64,000 bases of DNA from Deltaproteobacteria bacterium (GTDB taxonomy: Bacteria; JADJOY01), in contig JADJOY010000003.1 in assembly GCA_016713535.1 (NCBI GenBank), forward strand, positions 372,001 through 436,000, read 5' to 3'. The notes below the pieces were generated by a model, which did not search any database, was not told the origin of the DNA, and saw only the letters and a program-made list of their open reading frames with translations. The translations under genes and the position numbers were made by a program. Position 1 is the first letter of the stretch, and each line of letters starts with the position of its first letter. Shown here one piece after another: positions 9,248-18,407 of this stretch.

Positions 9248-9677
9248 CGCGGCGGGTCCGCGGTCCTCGGGCCGCGGCCGCCGCGGGTGCGGCTTGGACC
9301 GACCCGCGGCGAGGCGCGCCGAGCGCGCGTGCCAACGCGCCCGCGAGGGTGCGACGCAGCCCGGCCGCTGCGTACCGGCCGCCGATCCGGGCGTGTGGTC
9401 ACGGACGACCGCGCGTGAGAAGGGCGGGTCGGCGGTGGTGAGCGGCGAACGACGGAACGCGGCGCCGTACAGGGCGGGCTCGATGCGCCAGCTCCGCTCG
9501 CGGCAGGATCGACGAAGCAACCGGGACGGACGAGGAAGCGCCGAACGCCGATGACCGTGGGTGGCGGTGTCTCCGCCCCTCACGGATGGGCGGCGTGGCC
9601 CCGCGTGGACCTTCGGGCGAGCTGGCGCTCGCCCCTGCACAGCCGCAACCGTCGGCTCCGCCGCCGGCGTGCGCGCG
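9248..9677. other. Intergenic region downstream of first flagellin
   Basis: 430 bp between convergent genes. Just after the fliC stop there is a GC-only inverted repeat (CCGCGG-N8-CCGCGG, about 9258-9277) that may aid termination, without a T-run. A partial GCGGCAGGATC at 9500 resembles half of the inverted motif found at 20492, 22386 and 27622. I see no gene. Confidence 0.5.
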
Positions 9678-10235
9678 TCAGCGCAGGTACTCGCGCCAGT
9701 CGTGCACGAGTGCCGCGAGCTGGTACTCGAGCACGTCGGCCACCCCGACGTCGTCCTTGCGCACGAACGCCTGCTCGAGCTCGCGGAGATCCGCCGCCAC
9801 CCCCGCGAGCGAGGGCGCGGCGCCCCGCCCGTCGGCCTCGAGCACCGAACCGGCCGGGTGGACGTACCTCACGAAGGTCTGGAAGCCGTCCAGGCAGCTC
9901 ACGTAGCCCGCGCTCCACTCTTCGCCCCGGCGCGCGTGCTCGGCGCACGCGGTGAGGGCGCGCTCGAGCCGCTCCATCCAGGTCCCCATCGCGTCGCGCG
10001 ACGCTGCGACGATCTCGCGCGGCGAGCCCCACCGCACCGCGAGCGTGGACGCGGCGTCGGCGTCGATGACCGTGGCGGCCGGGTCGAGTGCCCCGAGCTC
10101 ACGGCCGTCGAGCTCGAGCGCGGTGAGCACCATGCCTTCGGGCACGAGCTCGCGGCGGACGTGCTCGATCACCTCAGCGAGCGACGCGCTGCCGTCGATC
10201 GTCCCGACGTCGTGTCCGTTCACCAGCACCTGCAT
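9678..10235 (-). CDS. Hypothetical protein at end of glycosylation operon
   Basis: 185 aa, family not recognised. The first 70 residues (MQVLVNGHDVGTIDGSASLAEV onwards) alternate short strands with one helix and could form a small beta-grasp-like domain. The rest is predicted helical, acidic, with GTWMERLERALTACAEHARRG and a C-terminal VLEYQLAALVHDWREYLR. There is no signal peptide. The start at 10235 is 58 bp after the glycosyltransferase stop, so it is probably the last gene of the glycan operon. A chaperone or flagellin-binding role would fit helical composition, but this is speculation. Confidence 0.65.
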   Translation of the reverse strand: MQVLVNGHDVGTIDGSASLAEVIEHVRRELVPEGMVLTALELDGRELGALDPAATVIDADAASTLAVRWGSPREIVAASRDAMGTWMERLERALTACAEHARRGEEWSAGYVSCLDGFQTFVRYVHPAGSVLEADGRGAAPSLAGVAADLRELEQAFVRKDDVGVADVLEYQLAALVHDWREYLR

Positions 10236-10293
10236 CGGCGTTCTCCGCGGGGACGGCGCGTCGCACCGCTCGCCCGCTCCGTGGGTTCGTTGG

Positions 10294-11504
10294 TCACACC
10301 GCGTGCGCCCGCCCCGCGAGCGGCACCACCGAGAGCCGCGGCGCCGCGCCCGTGCTCGCCGCGAGGCGCAGCGAGCCACGCTGCCGGATTCGTCGCTGAT
10401 GCGCGCCCACGACCTGCTCGAGCATCACGTGCCAGTCGCGCTGGAACCGCTCGAGGGTGAGGTAGGGCACCACGCTCTGCCGAGGGTCCGTGCCGATCTC
10501 GCCGGCGAGGACGGCGCGGATCGCGCTCTCGAACGCCTGCGGCTCGCCCTCGTCGAGGACCGCGCCGAACGGCCCCGAGGACGGCCAGTCGGCGAAGATC
10601 CCGGCGCGCGTCGTGATCACCGGCGTGCCGCACGACAGCGCCTCGACCGCCTTCAGGTTGAAGCTCTCGATCGGCGAGGCGCTCACCATCACGTCGGCGG
10701 CGCGGTACACGTCGGCCATCGCCGAGCGCGGCAGGTTCTCGAGTACGCAGGTGCGCGGATCGGGCTCCGGGTAGCTCACGCGCTCGTGGCCGAGCAGCGT
10801 GGTCTTGCGTGGCTTGAGCTCCTTGAAGACCAAGATCCACGACCAGTCGGGGGTGCGGGCCCTGATCTCGTCGACGACCGCGTAGCCGGACACCGGGTGG
10901 AATGCTCCGGTGAAGAGCACCAGCGGCTGATCGACAGGCAGACCGAGGCTGAGCCGCACACGGTCGCGCTCGGCGCGGCTGCGTGGCGCGAACTGGTCGG
11001 CGTCGACGCCGAGCGGGATCACGCGGTCGCAGCGGGTCCTGCAGCGGCCCAGGTACTCGCTCATCCACGGACTCACGGCGACGTTCGCGGCGGCGCGCTT
11101 GCCGCCGTGCTCCTGGAGCGCCGGGTACTGCTGGCCGTACTCGTACCAGCGCAGGCGATCGTAGGCGCCCTCGCGGTGGAGTCGCTCGGCGATGTCGCGG
11201 TACGGGTTGTGCCAGTACAGGATCAGCGGCGCCTTGGTGCGCAGGAAGGCGCCACAGTCGGCGGCCGAGAGCACCACGTCGTAGCTCTCGCGCTGCTCGA
11301 GCCATGCGACGTATTCGGCGAGCAGGCAGGCACGATCGACGTTCGAGTGGCGCTGGTATGGCCCCGGATCGACACCGAGCACCTGGCCCGCCTCGGCGAC
11401 GCCCACCAGCCGCGCGCCGAGGGCCGCACGATGTCGGCCTGGATGCTCTCGACGCCGCCGGCGCGCTCGTCGGCGGATGCCCAGCCCACCATCAGGATCT
11501 TCAT
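10294..11504 (-). CDS. GT4-type glycosyltransferase (apparent frameshift)
   Basis: About 403 aa after joining two frames. The start at 11504 (MKILMVGWASADERAGGVES) follows a GGGAGGG ribosome site. The frame breaks at about 11421-11428; adding one G to a GGG run restores ADIVR-ALGARLVGVAEAGQ and an unbroken protein. The second part shows GT-B features: ILYWHNPYRDIAERL, VIPLGVDADQFAPRSR, VLFTGAFHPVSGY and the donor-site segment SASPIESFNLKAVEALSCGTP. It probably adds a sugar to flagellin or its precursor. It sits between a radical SAM gene (40 bp upstream) and the hypothetical gene. A true pseudogene is possible but less likely, because both halves keep good motifs. Confidence 0.85.
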
Positions 11505-11544
11505 GTGTTCCCTCCCCGGCTCGGCGCACGCGCCGCGCCGAGCC

Positions 11545-12678
11545 TCACGGGAAATTGAGATGGGGCGCGTCGGTGCGGCGCGCGTAGCGCTCGAACTCGG
11601 CGTGACGTTCGCCGAGGAGGTCCCGGGTCCGTCCATCGGCGAGGGCCTCGATGAACTTGTTCTTGTCGCGCAGCCAGCACGGCGGGCAGCCCTTCGGGTC
11701 GAAGGTCTTGAGGTAAGTCTCGCGGCCGGGTCCGAGGAGAATCTGGGCGAGGCTCTGCTCGTTGATGTTCCCGATCGCGTAGGCCGGGTAGTACTTGACG
11801 ATGCAGCACGGCCACACGCCGCCGTCGTTGCCGATCGCGATGGTGCCGAACTGGTAGCCGCAGCTCGCGAAGTCGGAGTTCCCGGGGGTGTAGTTGTCGA
11901 GTCGGTCCTTCCACCCGAACACGCGGAAGTGGGCGTCCTGCTCGCCGCGCGCCTGCTCGATGAGGCCGAACACGCGCTCGCGCTCGGCGGCGGTGAGCCG
12001 CCCCTGGTAGCCCGAGTCGTAGGTGAAGCTGTAGCGGATGTTGTGGACGCCGAAGGCTTTCCAGAAGCGTGCCGCCGCGACGATCTCGTGGACGTTCTCG
12101 GGCACCACCACGAAGCTCACGCCGATCCGCGCGTGCGGGAAGCCGCGGTTCAGCACGTGGCTCATGTGGTCGAGGACGCGCGGAAACTGGCTCTCCTTCA
12201 CGCGGTGCACCGCCGCATGGGTGGCGGGCGTGCAGGAGTCGAGGGAGAAGCGGATCCACCGCAACGATTCGCGGTGGATGCGGTCCACGATCGAGGGGCG
12301 CAGGGAGTGGCCGTGGGTGACGATCGCGAGCTCGGTGTGGGCGAGACGCTCGAGCAGCTCCACGATCCACGGCCACAACATGCTCTCGCCGCCGCCGGTG
12401 ATCTCGACACTCGGGATCTCGAGCTCGTGGATCTCGTCCACCAGCCTGAGCCCGCGCTCGCGCGAGAGCCGGACCGGCTCCGTGAAGCGCATGCCGACCT
12501 CGTCGAAGCCGGCGTTGCGATACGCGCAGAAGCGGCAGTTGTGGTTGCAGCGGCCCTCGAGGTCGATCTGCAGGTTGGCCGGGATCACGGGTCGGCGCTC
12601 GCGCACCGCGTCGATACGCTCGGGGTGGTGAGCGAACTTCCAGGCCGAGTAGACGTCGTCGTCGTTGGTGAAGTTCAT
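11545..12678 (-). CDS. Radical SAM protein with SPASM-like C-terminus
   Basis: 377 aa. Radical SAM enzymes cleave S-adenosylmethionine with a 4Fe-4S cluster. The cluster motif is CNHNCRFC (CX3CX2C) near residue 43, followed by the ITGGGES glycine motif. The last third has extra cysteines (FASCGYQFG, WPCCIVKYYP, KGCPPCWL) as expected for auxiliary-cluster SPASM or twitch domains. Such enzymes modify sugars, peptides or cofactors; in a flagellin glycan island a sugar epimerisation, dehydration or methylation step is plausible. The start ATG at 12678 overlaps the upstream stop by 4 bp (ATGA). Substrate unknown. Confidence 0.88.
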   Translation of the reverse strand: MNFTNDDDVYSAWKFAHHPERIDAVRERRPVIPANLQIDLEGRCNHNCRFCAYRNAGFDEVGMRFTEPVRLSRERGLRLVDEIHELEIPSVEITGGGESMLWPWIVELLERLAHTELAIVTHGHSLRPSIVDRIHRESLRWIRFSLDSCTPATHAAVHRVKESQFPRVLDHMSHVLNRGFPHARIGVSFVVVPENVHEIVAAARFWKAFGVHNIRYSFTYDSGYQGRLTAAERERVFGLIEQARGEQDAHFRVFGWKDRLDNYTPGNSDFASCGYQFGTIAIGNDGGVWPCCIVKYYPAYAIGNINEQSLAQILLGPGRETYLKTFDPKGCPPCWLRDKNKFIEALADGRTRDLLGERHAEFERYARRTDAPHLNFP

Positions 12679-14064
12679 GGATGCATCTCCTCGCTGCTAC
12701 GTGGACCCATGCGCGTCTCCGAGGCGGAAGGCGCGGGGCGGCCCGGGTCCGCGGCCGGGCTGGGATTGGCCGACCCGTCGAGCCGGCACGCGAACGACGT
12801 GGCCAGCCGATGTCGGACGATCTCGAAGGGGAAGCGCCCGCTGCGCCACGCCAGGAAGCCGGCGGGCTCGAGGACGGGTTCACGCCCGGCGTGGGGGTGG
12901 AGCTCGGCGACGGCGCGGGCCAGGCCATCCTCGACGGCCACCGTGCTCGTCGGCCGGTCGGCGCTCGGCAGCAGGCCGACCTGAGCGTCCACCTGGCCCC
13001 ACTGCACGTTCGCGATGGCGCGTGCTAGGTCGCCACCGTGGAGCGCGGGGAAGCGGGTGTCGAGCAGCACCGCGACGGCGCCGCGCTGCACCAGGCCGCG
13101 CGCCTCGATCTGGGCCGCGAGGCCGAGCAGGCCGAGGCGCGGCGCGTCGACGCCGACCACGCACGCGGGCGCGGGTGTGAGCCGCGCGGCGCAGCGCTGC
13201 GCGCGCGCCAGCCAGTGCTCGCGGGTGGAGAGCGCGACGCTCGCGCCGATCGGCGGCGCCAGCACCACCCGCACGTCGGGATGTCGAACCGAGGGCGGCA
13301 AGGTCTGCTCCAGGGTCGCTGCGGCGCTCGCGGCCGACGGGCTGGGCGCGCGCCCGCTCGCGGCGCCGTCGTCGGCGTCGAGGCTCTCGTCGACGCCCAG
13401 CAACTCGCCGACCCAGCCGCCGCGCGGCGGGGTGGGGCCGCTCCCGTCGGCATCGCGTGCGCGCAGCCACGAGGCGGCGACCGAGGCCGAGGTCCGGTAC
13501 ATCGTCACGTCGCCGCGTCGCACCCGCGCACCGAGGTCGCCGTCGAGGAAGAAGCGGTAGCCGCCGACACCGCTCGGCTCCAGCCACTCCTCTGGGCGGC
13601 CGCCGAGCCGAGCCCACGTCGAGGCCCGCGCACGGCGCTCGTCGAGGAGCCGGCCCACGACCCGGTCGACCAGGCCAGCGGAGCGCACCGGATGGCTCGG
13701 CGACACGGTCACCACCACGTCGGCGGCGACGCCGAAGCGGGCCGCGAGCGTGTCGACGACCCAGCGCAGCGAGGCGTCGAGGGGAACTCCGTCCGCGGCG
13801 AGCGCCGCGGGCCTCAGCCCGGGCACGAACGCGCCCGCGCGCTCCATGGCCTCGGCCACCACCAGGTCCTCGGTGCACGCCACCACGTGGTGGACGCGCC
13901 GCGCGGCCCGGGGCGGCGCGCACCGCCAGGCTCACGAGGGTCTCGTCGCCGAGCGCGTGCAGCGCGCGCGCGGGCGTCCCCCGCGCGCCACCGCGGGCCG
14001 CGATCACCGCCACCACGCACGGCTCGTACGCGGTCGCGATCGGGTCGCGGGGATGTGGGCTCAT
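12675..14064 (-). CDS. CMP-sugar-type cytidylyltransferase (apparent frameshift)
   Basis: About 462 aa across a frame break. The start at 14064 gives MSPHPRDPIATAYEPCVVAV then IAARGGARGTPARALHALGD, which resembles the CTP-binding loop of CMP-sialate synthetases. The frame breaks in a four-base G run at 13910-13913 (plus strand); removing one base gives RVHHVVACTEDLVVAEAMER, then LRPAALAADGVP and VVVTVSPSHPVRS, all family hallmarks. The conserved Lys/Arg of the usual ARGGSKGIPRKN loop are changed, which is odd. The C-terminal 200 residues are not recognised. With NeuB upstream this enzyme probably activates a nonulosonic acid. Both ends overlap neighbours by 4 bp. Confidence 0.75.
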
Positions 14065-14801
14065 GCGGCCTTTCCGAGGAGCTCGCGGCGCGCGCGCTCG
14101 AGGATGCGGTCGACCTGCGCCGGGATCTGGTCGAGGACGCGCTGGGTGGTCTGCTCGGCGTGCAGGCGGTAGCTGCCGAGCTCGGCGTCGACCAGCCGAT
14201 ACGGCGCCTGGTACATGGACTGGAGCAGGAACAGCAGGTCCTCGTTGAAGCGCAGGTCCTCGTCGAACGGCACCACCTCGAAGAGGGCGCGCGGGAAGAG
14301 CGCCGCGGAGAAGCTCACGAAGCAGTTCTTGGCGTCGGCCCACTCCCAGGTGCGATCGCGGAACGAGGCGGCGTCGTCGAAGCGCGGGATCACCAGCGAG
14401 AAGCGAGCGCGGCGCTCGCCGTCGATGAAGCGATAGCGGCTGAAGTGGACCGCCTCGGGCTCGCGCCGCGCGCGTGCCATCGTGCGCTCGAGGAACTCGG
14501 GGTCCCACAGGTCGTCCGCCGAGAGGTAGGTGACGAACGAGCCGCGCGCCGCCCAGGCGCCGCTGTTGCGCGCCGCGCCGAGGCCGCGGTTGGTGGCGTG
14601 GCGGAGGATCCGCGCCTCGGGCGCGAGCGTCGCCGCGAGCGCCGCGCCGTCGTCGCGCGAGCCGTCGTCGACGACGATCAGCTCGAAGTCGCGGAAGGTC
14701 TGCGCCTGGACGGAGGCGATCGCCTCGGGCAGGTAGCGCCGCCCGTCGTAGATCGGCACGACCACGCTCACCATCGGCTCGGAGAGGGCGACGACGCTCA
14801 T
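14061..14801 (-). CDS. Family 2 glycosyltransferase
   Basis: 246 aa, GT-A fold. Motifs: VSVVVPIYDGRRYLPEAIAS at the N-terminus, FELIVVDDGSRDDG, the NRGLGAARNSG loop and the metal/donor site YLSADDLWDPEFL. It is a short, soluble member without a membrane anchor. It transfers a sugar from a nucleotide donor, presumably to flagellin or to a glycan built on it. The ATG at 14801 lies within the end of the upstream gene (ATGA overlap), and its stop overlaps the next start, so translation is coupled. Confidence 0.9.
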   Translation of the reverse strand: MSVVALSEPMVSVVVPIYDGRRYLPEAIASVQAQTFRDFELIVVDDGSRDDGAALAATLAPEARILRHATNRGLGAARNSGAWAARGSFVTYLSADDLWDPEFLERTMARARREPEAVHFSRYRFIDGERRARFSLVIPRFDDAASFRDRTWEWADAKNCFVSFSAALFPRALFEVVPFDEDLRFNEDLLFLLQSMYQAPYRLVDAELGSYRLHAEQTTQRVLDQIPAQVDRILERARRELLGKAA

Positions 14802-15949
14802 GCGGACCTCGGGGGGGTGCTCGCCGACGTCGCCGGCGCGCGCTGCCTGAGCGCGCGCGACACGCGGCGCGCCTCGGCGAGCTTGAGCGCGCGGGTGCGC
14901 GCGTGGGCGGCGTCAGGGGCAGGGGCATGGAATCGGTAGGCCCCGAGCACCTGCGGCACGTGCACGACGTGGTGGAGCTCGGCGACCGCCAGCCAGAACG
15001 CGTCGTCCTCGGCGACCGCGAGCGAGGCGTCGAAGCCGCCCACCGCACGCGCCACCGAGGTGCGGGTCAGGAACACGATCCCCATCAGGTAGCGCTCGCG
15101 GGCCGCCTCGAGCGAGAACCCGGGCTTACGCTCGGTCTCGACGTAGCGTCCCGCGTCCGAGATCACGTCGTGGTCCGCGTAGACGCCGCCGACGGTGGTG
15201 TCGCAGTCGAGCTCGGCCGCGAGCACGTCGAGGGCGGTGGGGTAGAGCAGGTTGTCACCGCCGATCCAGGTGAAGTGCTGGCCGCTCGCCTGGAGGAGGA
15301 GGGCGTGGTTGAGCGAGCGCGCCACACCCCAGTTGGCGTGGCTCAGCACCCGCGCGCGATCCCGATAGGGGTGGATGACGCGGGGGGTCGAGTCGCGCGA
15401 GCCGTCGTCGACGATCAAGAGCTCGACGTCCGGGTGGGTCTGCGCCGCCACCGAGTCGAGGGTCGCCGCGAGGGTGCGTTCCTGATTGCACGCGAGCACC
15501 ACCACGCTCACGCGAGCCGGGCGCGGCGACGTCCGCCGCCCGACGAGCATCGGCACCGCGCCCGGCACGAGGGTGACGTCGCGCACGCCAGCGAGGTGCA
15601 GCGCGTCGCGCACCAGGCCGACGCGATTGGTCGCCTCGCGCTCGCACAGGACGCCCAGGTCGAAGCTCGAGTCGTCGCCCCAGGAAACGGCGATCCAGCC
15701 GCCGGGGCGGAGCCGCCGGACCAGCCGTCCGACCGTCGCGTCGAGCGGCCACGAGGCGGGCAGATGGCCGAGCCACGCCCACAGCGCCTGCGACCCACCG
15801 GCGCCCTGCTCGTTGTCGAGCGACGCGGGCGGAATCACCATCGGCGGCTGGCTCGGCTCGAGCCAGGCGTTGATGCGGATCCACCCCACGACGCGCCCGG
15901 CGTGCTCGGGCAGCGCATCGACGAGGGCGACGAGCTGGTTCCTATCCAT
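14798..15949 (-). CDS. Two-domain protein: methyltransferase-like and GT2
   Basis: 383 aa. Residues 1-140 look like a degenerate class I methyltransferase: LVRRLRPGGWIAVSWGDDSS resembles the motif around the post-SAM strand, but no clear glycine-rich SAM loop is visible. Residues about 150-380 are a GT2 domain with VSVVVLACNQERTLAATLDS, VELLIVDDGSRDSTPRV, ANWGVARSLNHALL and HFTWIGGDNLLYPTAL. The start at 15949 (MDRNQLVALVDALPEHAG) overlaps the upstream gene by 8 bp. The fusion may couple sugar methylation with transfer, but the first domain may be non-catalytic. Confidence 0.8.
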   Translation of the reverse strand: MDRNQLVALVDALPEHAGRVVGWIRINAWLEPSQPPMVIPPASLDNEQGAGGSQALWAWLGHLPASWPLDATVGRLVRRLRPGGWIAVSWGDDSSFDLGVLCEREATNRVGLVRDALHLAGVRDVTLVPGAVPMLVGRRTSPRPARVSVVVLACNQERTLAATLDSVAAQTHPDVELLIVDDGSRDSTPRVIHPYRDRARVLSHANWGVARSLNHALLLQASGQHFTWIGGDNLLYPTALDVLAAELDCDTTVGGVYADHDVISDAGRYVETERKPGFSLEAARERYLMGIVFLTRTSVARAVGGFDASLAVAEDDAFWLAVAELHHVVHVPQVLGAYRFHAPAPDAAHARTRALKLAEARRVSRALRQRAPATSASTPPRSA

Positions 15950-17027
15950 GAGCGAGCCTCGGTGCGGCCGTCGCGCGCGCCCCGTAGAAGTCGAGCAGGG
16001 CCGCGGCGATGCGGCGCTCGGTCCACACGGTCTCCATGAAGCGGCGCGACGCGGCGCCACGCGCGGCGCGCTCGGCGCGGCTGGTGGCGAGGCGCGCGAG
16101 CGTCGGCTCGAGGGCCGCGGGCTCGCGCACCACCACCCAAGGCAGCGCGTCGCAACCGAAGAATTCGCGGATCGCGCGCTCGTTCCAGGCGTCCACGCCC
16201 GCGATCGTGGTGACGCCCTGGGCGAGCGCCTCGAGCGACGACATTCCGAAGTACCCCTGCAGGTGGTCGAAGCAGAGGTCCGAGCGGCGCTTGCGGTCGA
16301 GGCACTCGACGTGGCGCAGGTTCTCGAGCAGGTCGACGCGGATCGGCACGCCGCGGGCGCGCAGGCTCGCCGCCGCCGCGAGGAGCTCGTCGGTGTTCTT
16401 GAGGTCGCGGCGGGTGGGCGAGTGGCTCACCATCACCGGCGACACCTCGCGGTCGGCCGCGAGCGGCCGGTAGAGCGGCTCGTCGAGCGGTACCGAGTTG
16501 GGGAGCCAGGTCGCGTCGGGCAGCAGGTGGAGCAGATCGGGGGTGCTCACCAGCGTGCGGCGCCCGGTGAGCGCGTACTTGGTGCGGTACTTCCCCGGAT
16601 TTGCGCGGAAGTCGGGATGGCCGTGGTGGTGGTGGATCAGCTCGGTCGAGGGCCGCACGTGGTCGCCGACCCGCAGCGGTCCGACGCGCAGCTCCTCGTC
16701 GGCGAGGATGTGGAAGTGGATCACGTCCGCGTCGCGGATCAGGTCGCGGATCTCGTCGTAGTGCTCGAGGCCGACCTTCGCGGGGCGGTTGCAGCCGACA
16801 CAGCCGCGCGTGGGCGGGCCGAGGACCGCGCGGTCACAGTCGGGCACGCGGCACAGGTCGGGCACGTAGATGTCGCGGGCGAAGCGGAAGTCGTAGCGCC
16901 GCGTCACCGTCACCAGCCGCGCTCGCACCGGCTCGACGTGGCGGCGCAGCGCCTTGAGCAGGTTGATCGCCGCGCCCGCCGGGTCGTTGGGCGCGATCAT
17001 CAGCACGCGTGGGGTGGGCGACGACAT
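15942..17027 (-). CDS. GT4-like glycosyltransferase
   Basis: 361 aa. The N-terminal half has VLMIAPNDPAGAAINLLKAL (donor/acceptor loop of GT-B enzymes), a small cysteine group (LCRVPDCDR, GCVGCNRP) that could bind a metal, and VIHFHILADEEL. The C-terminal half has VMVSHSPTRRDLKNTDELLA and FGMSSLEALAQGVTTIAGVD, the usual E-x7-type donor-binding region. The four cysteines are unusual for this family. It starts 4 bp after the B12-radical SAM gene and overlaps the next gene, so it belongs to the same operon. Confidence 0.82.
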   Translation of the reverse strand: MSSPTPRVLMIAPNDPAGAAINLLKALRRHVEPVRARLVTVTRRYDFRFARDIYVPDLCRVPDCDRAVLGPPTRGCVGCNRPAKVGLEHYDEIRDLIRDADVIHFHILADEELRVGPLRVGDHVRPSTELIHHHHGHPDFRANPGKYRTKYALTGRRTLVSTPDLLHLLPDATWLPNSVPLDEPLYRPLAADREVSPVMVSHSPTRRDLKNTDELLAAAASLRARGVPIRVDLLENLRHVECLDRKRRSDLCFDHLQGYFGMSSLEALAQGVTTIAGVDAWNERAIREFFGCDALPWVVVREPAALEPTLARLATSRAERAARGAASRRFMETVWTERRIAAALLDFYGARATAAPRLAHG

Positions 17028-17030
17028 GGC

Positions 17031-18362
17031 TCAGATCCTCGCCAGCTCGCCCGCTTCGATGAGCTCGCGGCACTCGCGGAACTCGCGGTCCGGCATCGCG
17101 CTCAGGTTCACCAGCAGCCGGTCGGCGTCGCCGAGCCCGGCGACGTAGTCGCGCACCGACCCGAAGTGCTGCTGGATGCGCGGCAGCGCCTCGCGGAAGA
17201 GCGGTGTCCCCGGGTACGGCGTGGCGACGAACATGCGCCTGTTGGCGAGCTCCTCGTCGAGGATGAAGCGCGCTGTGGCGCGCAGGTCGTCGCGGGTCTC
17301 GCCCGGGTAGCCGGAGATCCAGGTGAGATTGGCGGTGATGCCGGCGGCCTTGGTGGCGCGCACCGCGGCGCGCATCTCGTCGACGGTGATGCGCTTCTCC
17401 ATCGCGTCGAGCACCGCCTGGCTCGCGCTCTCGCCGCCGTAGCCGATGTAGACGCAGCCGGCGTCGGCCATCGTCGCGAGCACCTCGGGCCGGGCCTGGT
17501 CGAGGCGTCCGTGGCAGCCCCAGCGGATCCCGATGCGCTTGAGCTCCGCGCACACCTCGCGCAGCCGCGGGCGGTGGACCATGAAGTTGTCGTCGACGAA
17601 GCCGATGAAGTCGACGGCGTAGCGGTCGAGGAGCGCCTCGACCTCGGCCATCACGTGCGCGGCGCCGCGGAAGCGGTAGCGCCCGAAACCCATGGCCGAC
17701 ACGCAGAACTTGCAGGTCCACGGGCAGCCCCGCGAGCTGAGCACGTTCATGCTGCGGCGGCTCGCGACGCCGAGCGCCGAGGAGTTGTTGCTGTTGCCGC
17801 CCCAGATCGGGTTGGCGAGGTAGACCTCGATCGGCAGCGCGCTCCACGCCGGGTGGGGCAGGCTGTCGAGGTCCTGTGGCGCCTCGGGCTGGAGCACGAA
17901 GCGGCCCTCCGCCCACGCGAGTCCGGGCCGCGCGCCGAGGTGGTCGCGGTGCCGGGCGAGCTCGACCAGTGTGTCGAGCGCCGCCTCGCCCTCGCCGCGC
18001 ACGATGCCGTCGAGGGCGGGGATCCAGCTCAGCAGCTCGGCGCCGATGTCGGTCGCGAGCCCACCGCCACTCACCACGAGCGCGTCGGGGTGGCGCGCGC
18101 GCAGCATCCGCGCCAGGCGGTCCTGCCACGCGAGCGTGGTGATCAGGCCCGAGAGGCCGATCAGCCCGTAGTCGCGCGGGTCGTCGTGGATCAGCGCGCG
18201 CAGGGAATCGTCGTCGGGCCTGAGCGCGTTGAGGTCGAGCACGCGCACCGCGTGACCGCGCTCGCCGAGCAGCGCGGTGAGGACCGCGAGGCCGGTGGGG
18301 ATGTTGTTGGGCGGCCGGTTCTCGGCGACGCCGATCGGCGGGTTGACGAGCAGGACGTCCAT
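17031..18362 (-). CDS. B12-binding radical SAM enzyme
   Basis: 443 aa. The N-terminal cobalamin-binding Rossmann domain (MDVLLVNPPIGVAENRPPNN, LTALLGERGHAVRVLDLNAL, VVSGGGLATDIGAELL) is followed by the radical SAM core with RGCPWTCKFC (CX3CX2C) near residue 215 and FVDDNFMVHRPRL. This architecture is typical of methylases acting on unactivated carbons and of enzymes of the BchE/HpnJ type. In this island it may methylate or rearrange the flagellin sugar. A second radical SAM gene lies 4 genes downstream. The operon position is between neuB (46 bp) and a glycosyltransferase (4 bp). Confidence 0.9.
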   Translation of the reverse strand: MDVLLVNPPIGVAENRPPNNIPTGLAVLTALLGERGHAVRVLDLNALRPDDDSLRALIHDDPRDYGLIGLSGLITTLAWQDRLARMLRARHPDALVVSGGGLATDIGAELLSWIPALDGIVRGEGEAALDTLVELARHRDHLGARPGLAWAEGRFVLQPEAPQDLDSLPHPAWSALPIEVYLANPIWGGNSNNSSALGVASRRSMNVLSSRGCPWTCKFCVSAMGFGRYRFRGAAHVMAEVEALLDRYAVDFIGFVDDNFMVHRPRLREVCAELKRIGIRWGCHGRLDQARPEVLATMADAGCVYIGYGGESASQAVLDAMEKRITVDEMRAAVRATKAAGITANLTWISGYPGETRDDLRATARFILDEELANRRMFVATPYPGTPLFREALPRIQQHFGSVRDYVAGLGDADRLLVNLSAMPDREFRECRELIEAGELARI

Positions 18363-18407
18363 GTCTCGGTCTCGATGTCGGTGCGGGTTCGGGGCGCGGC
18401 GCGCCGC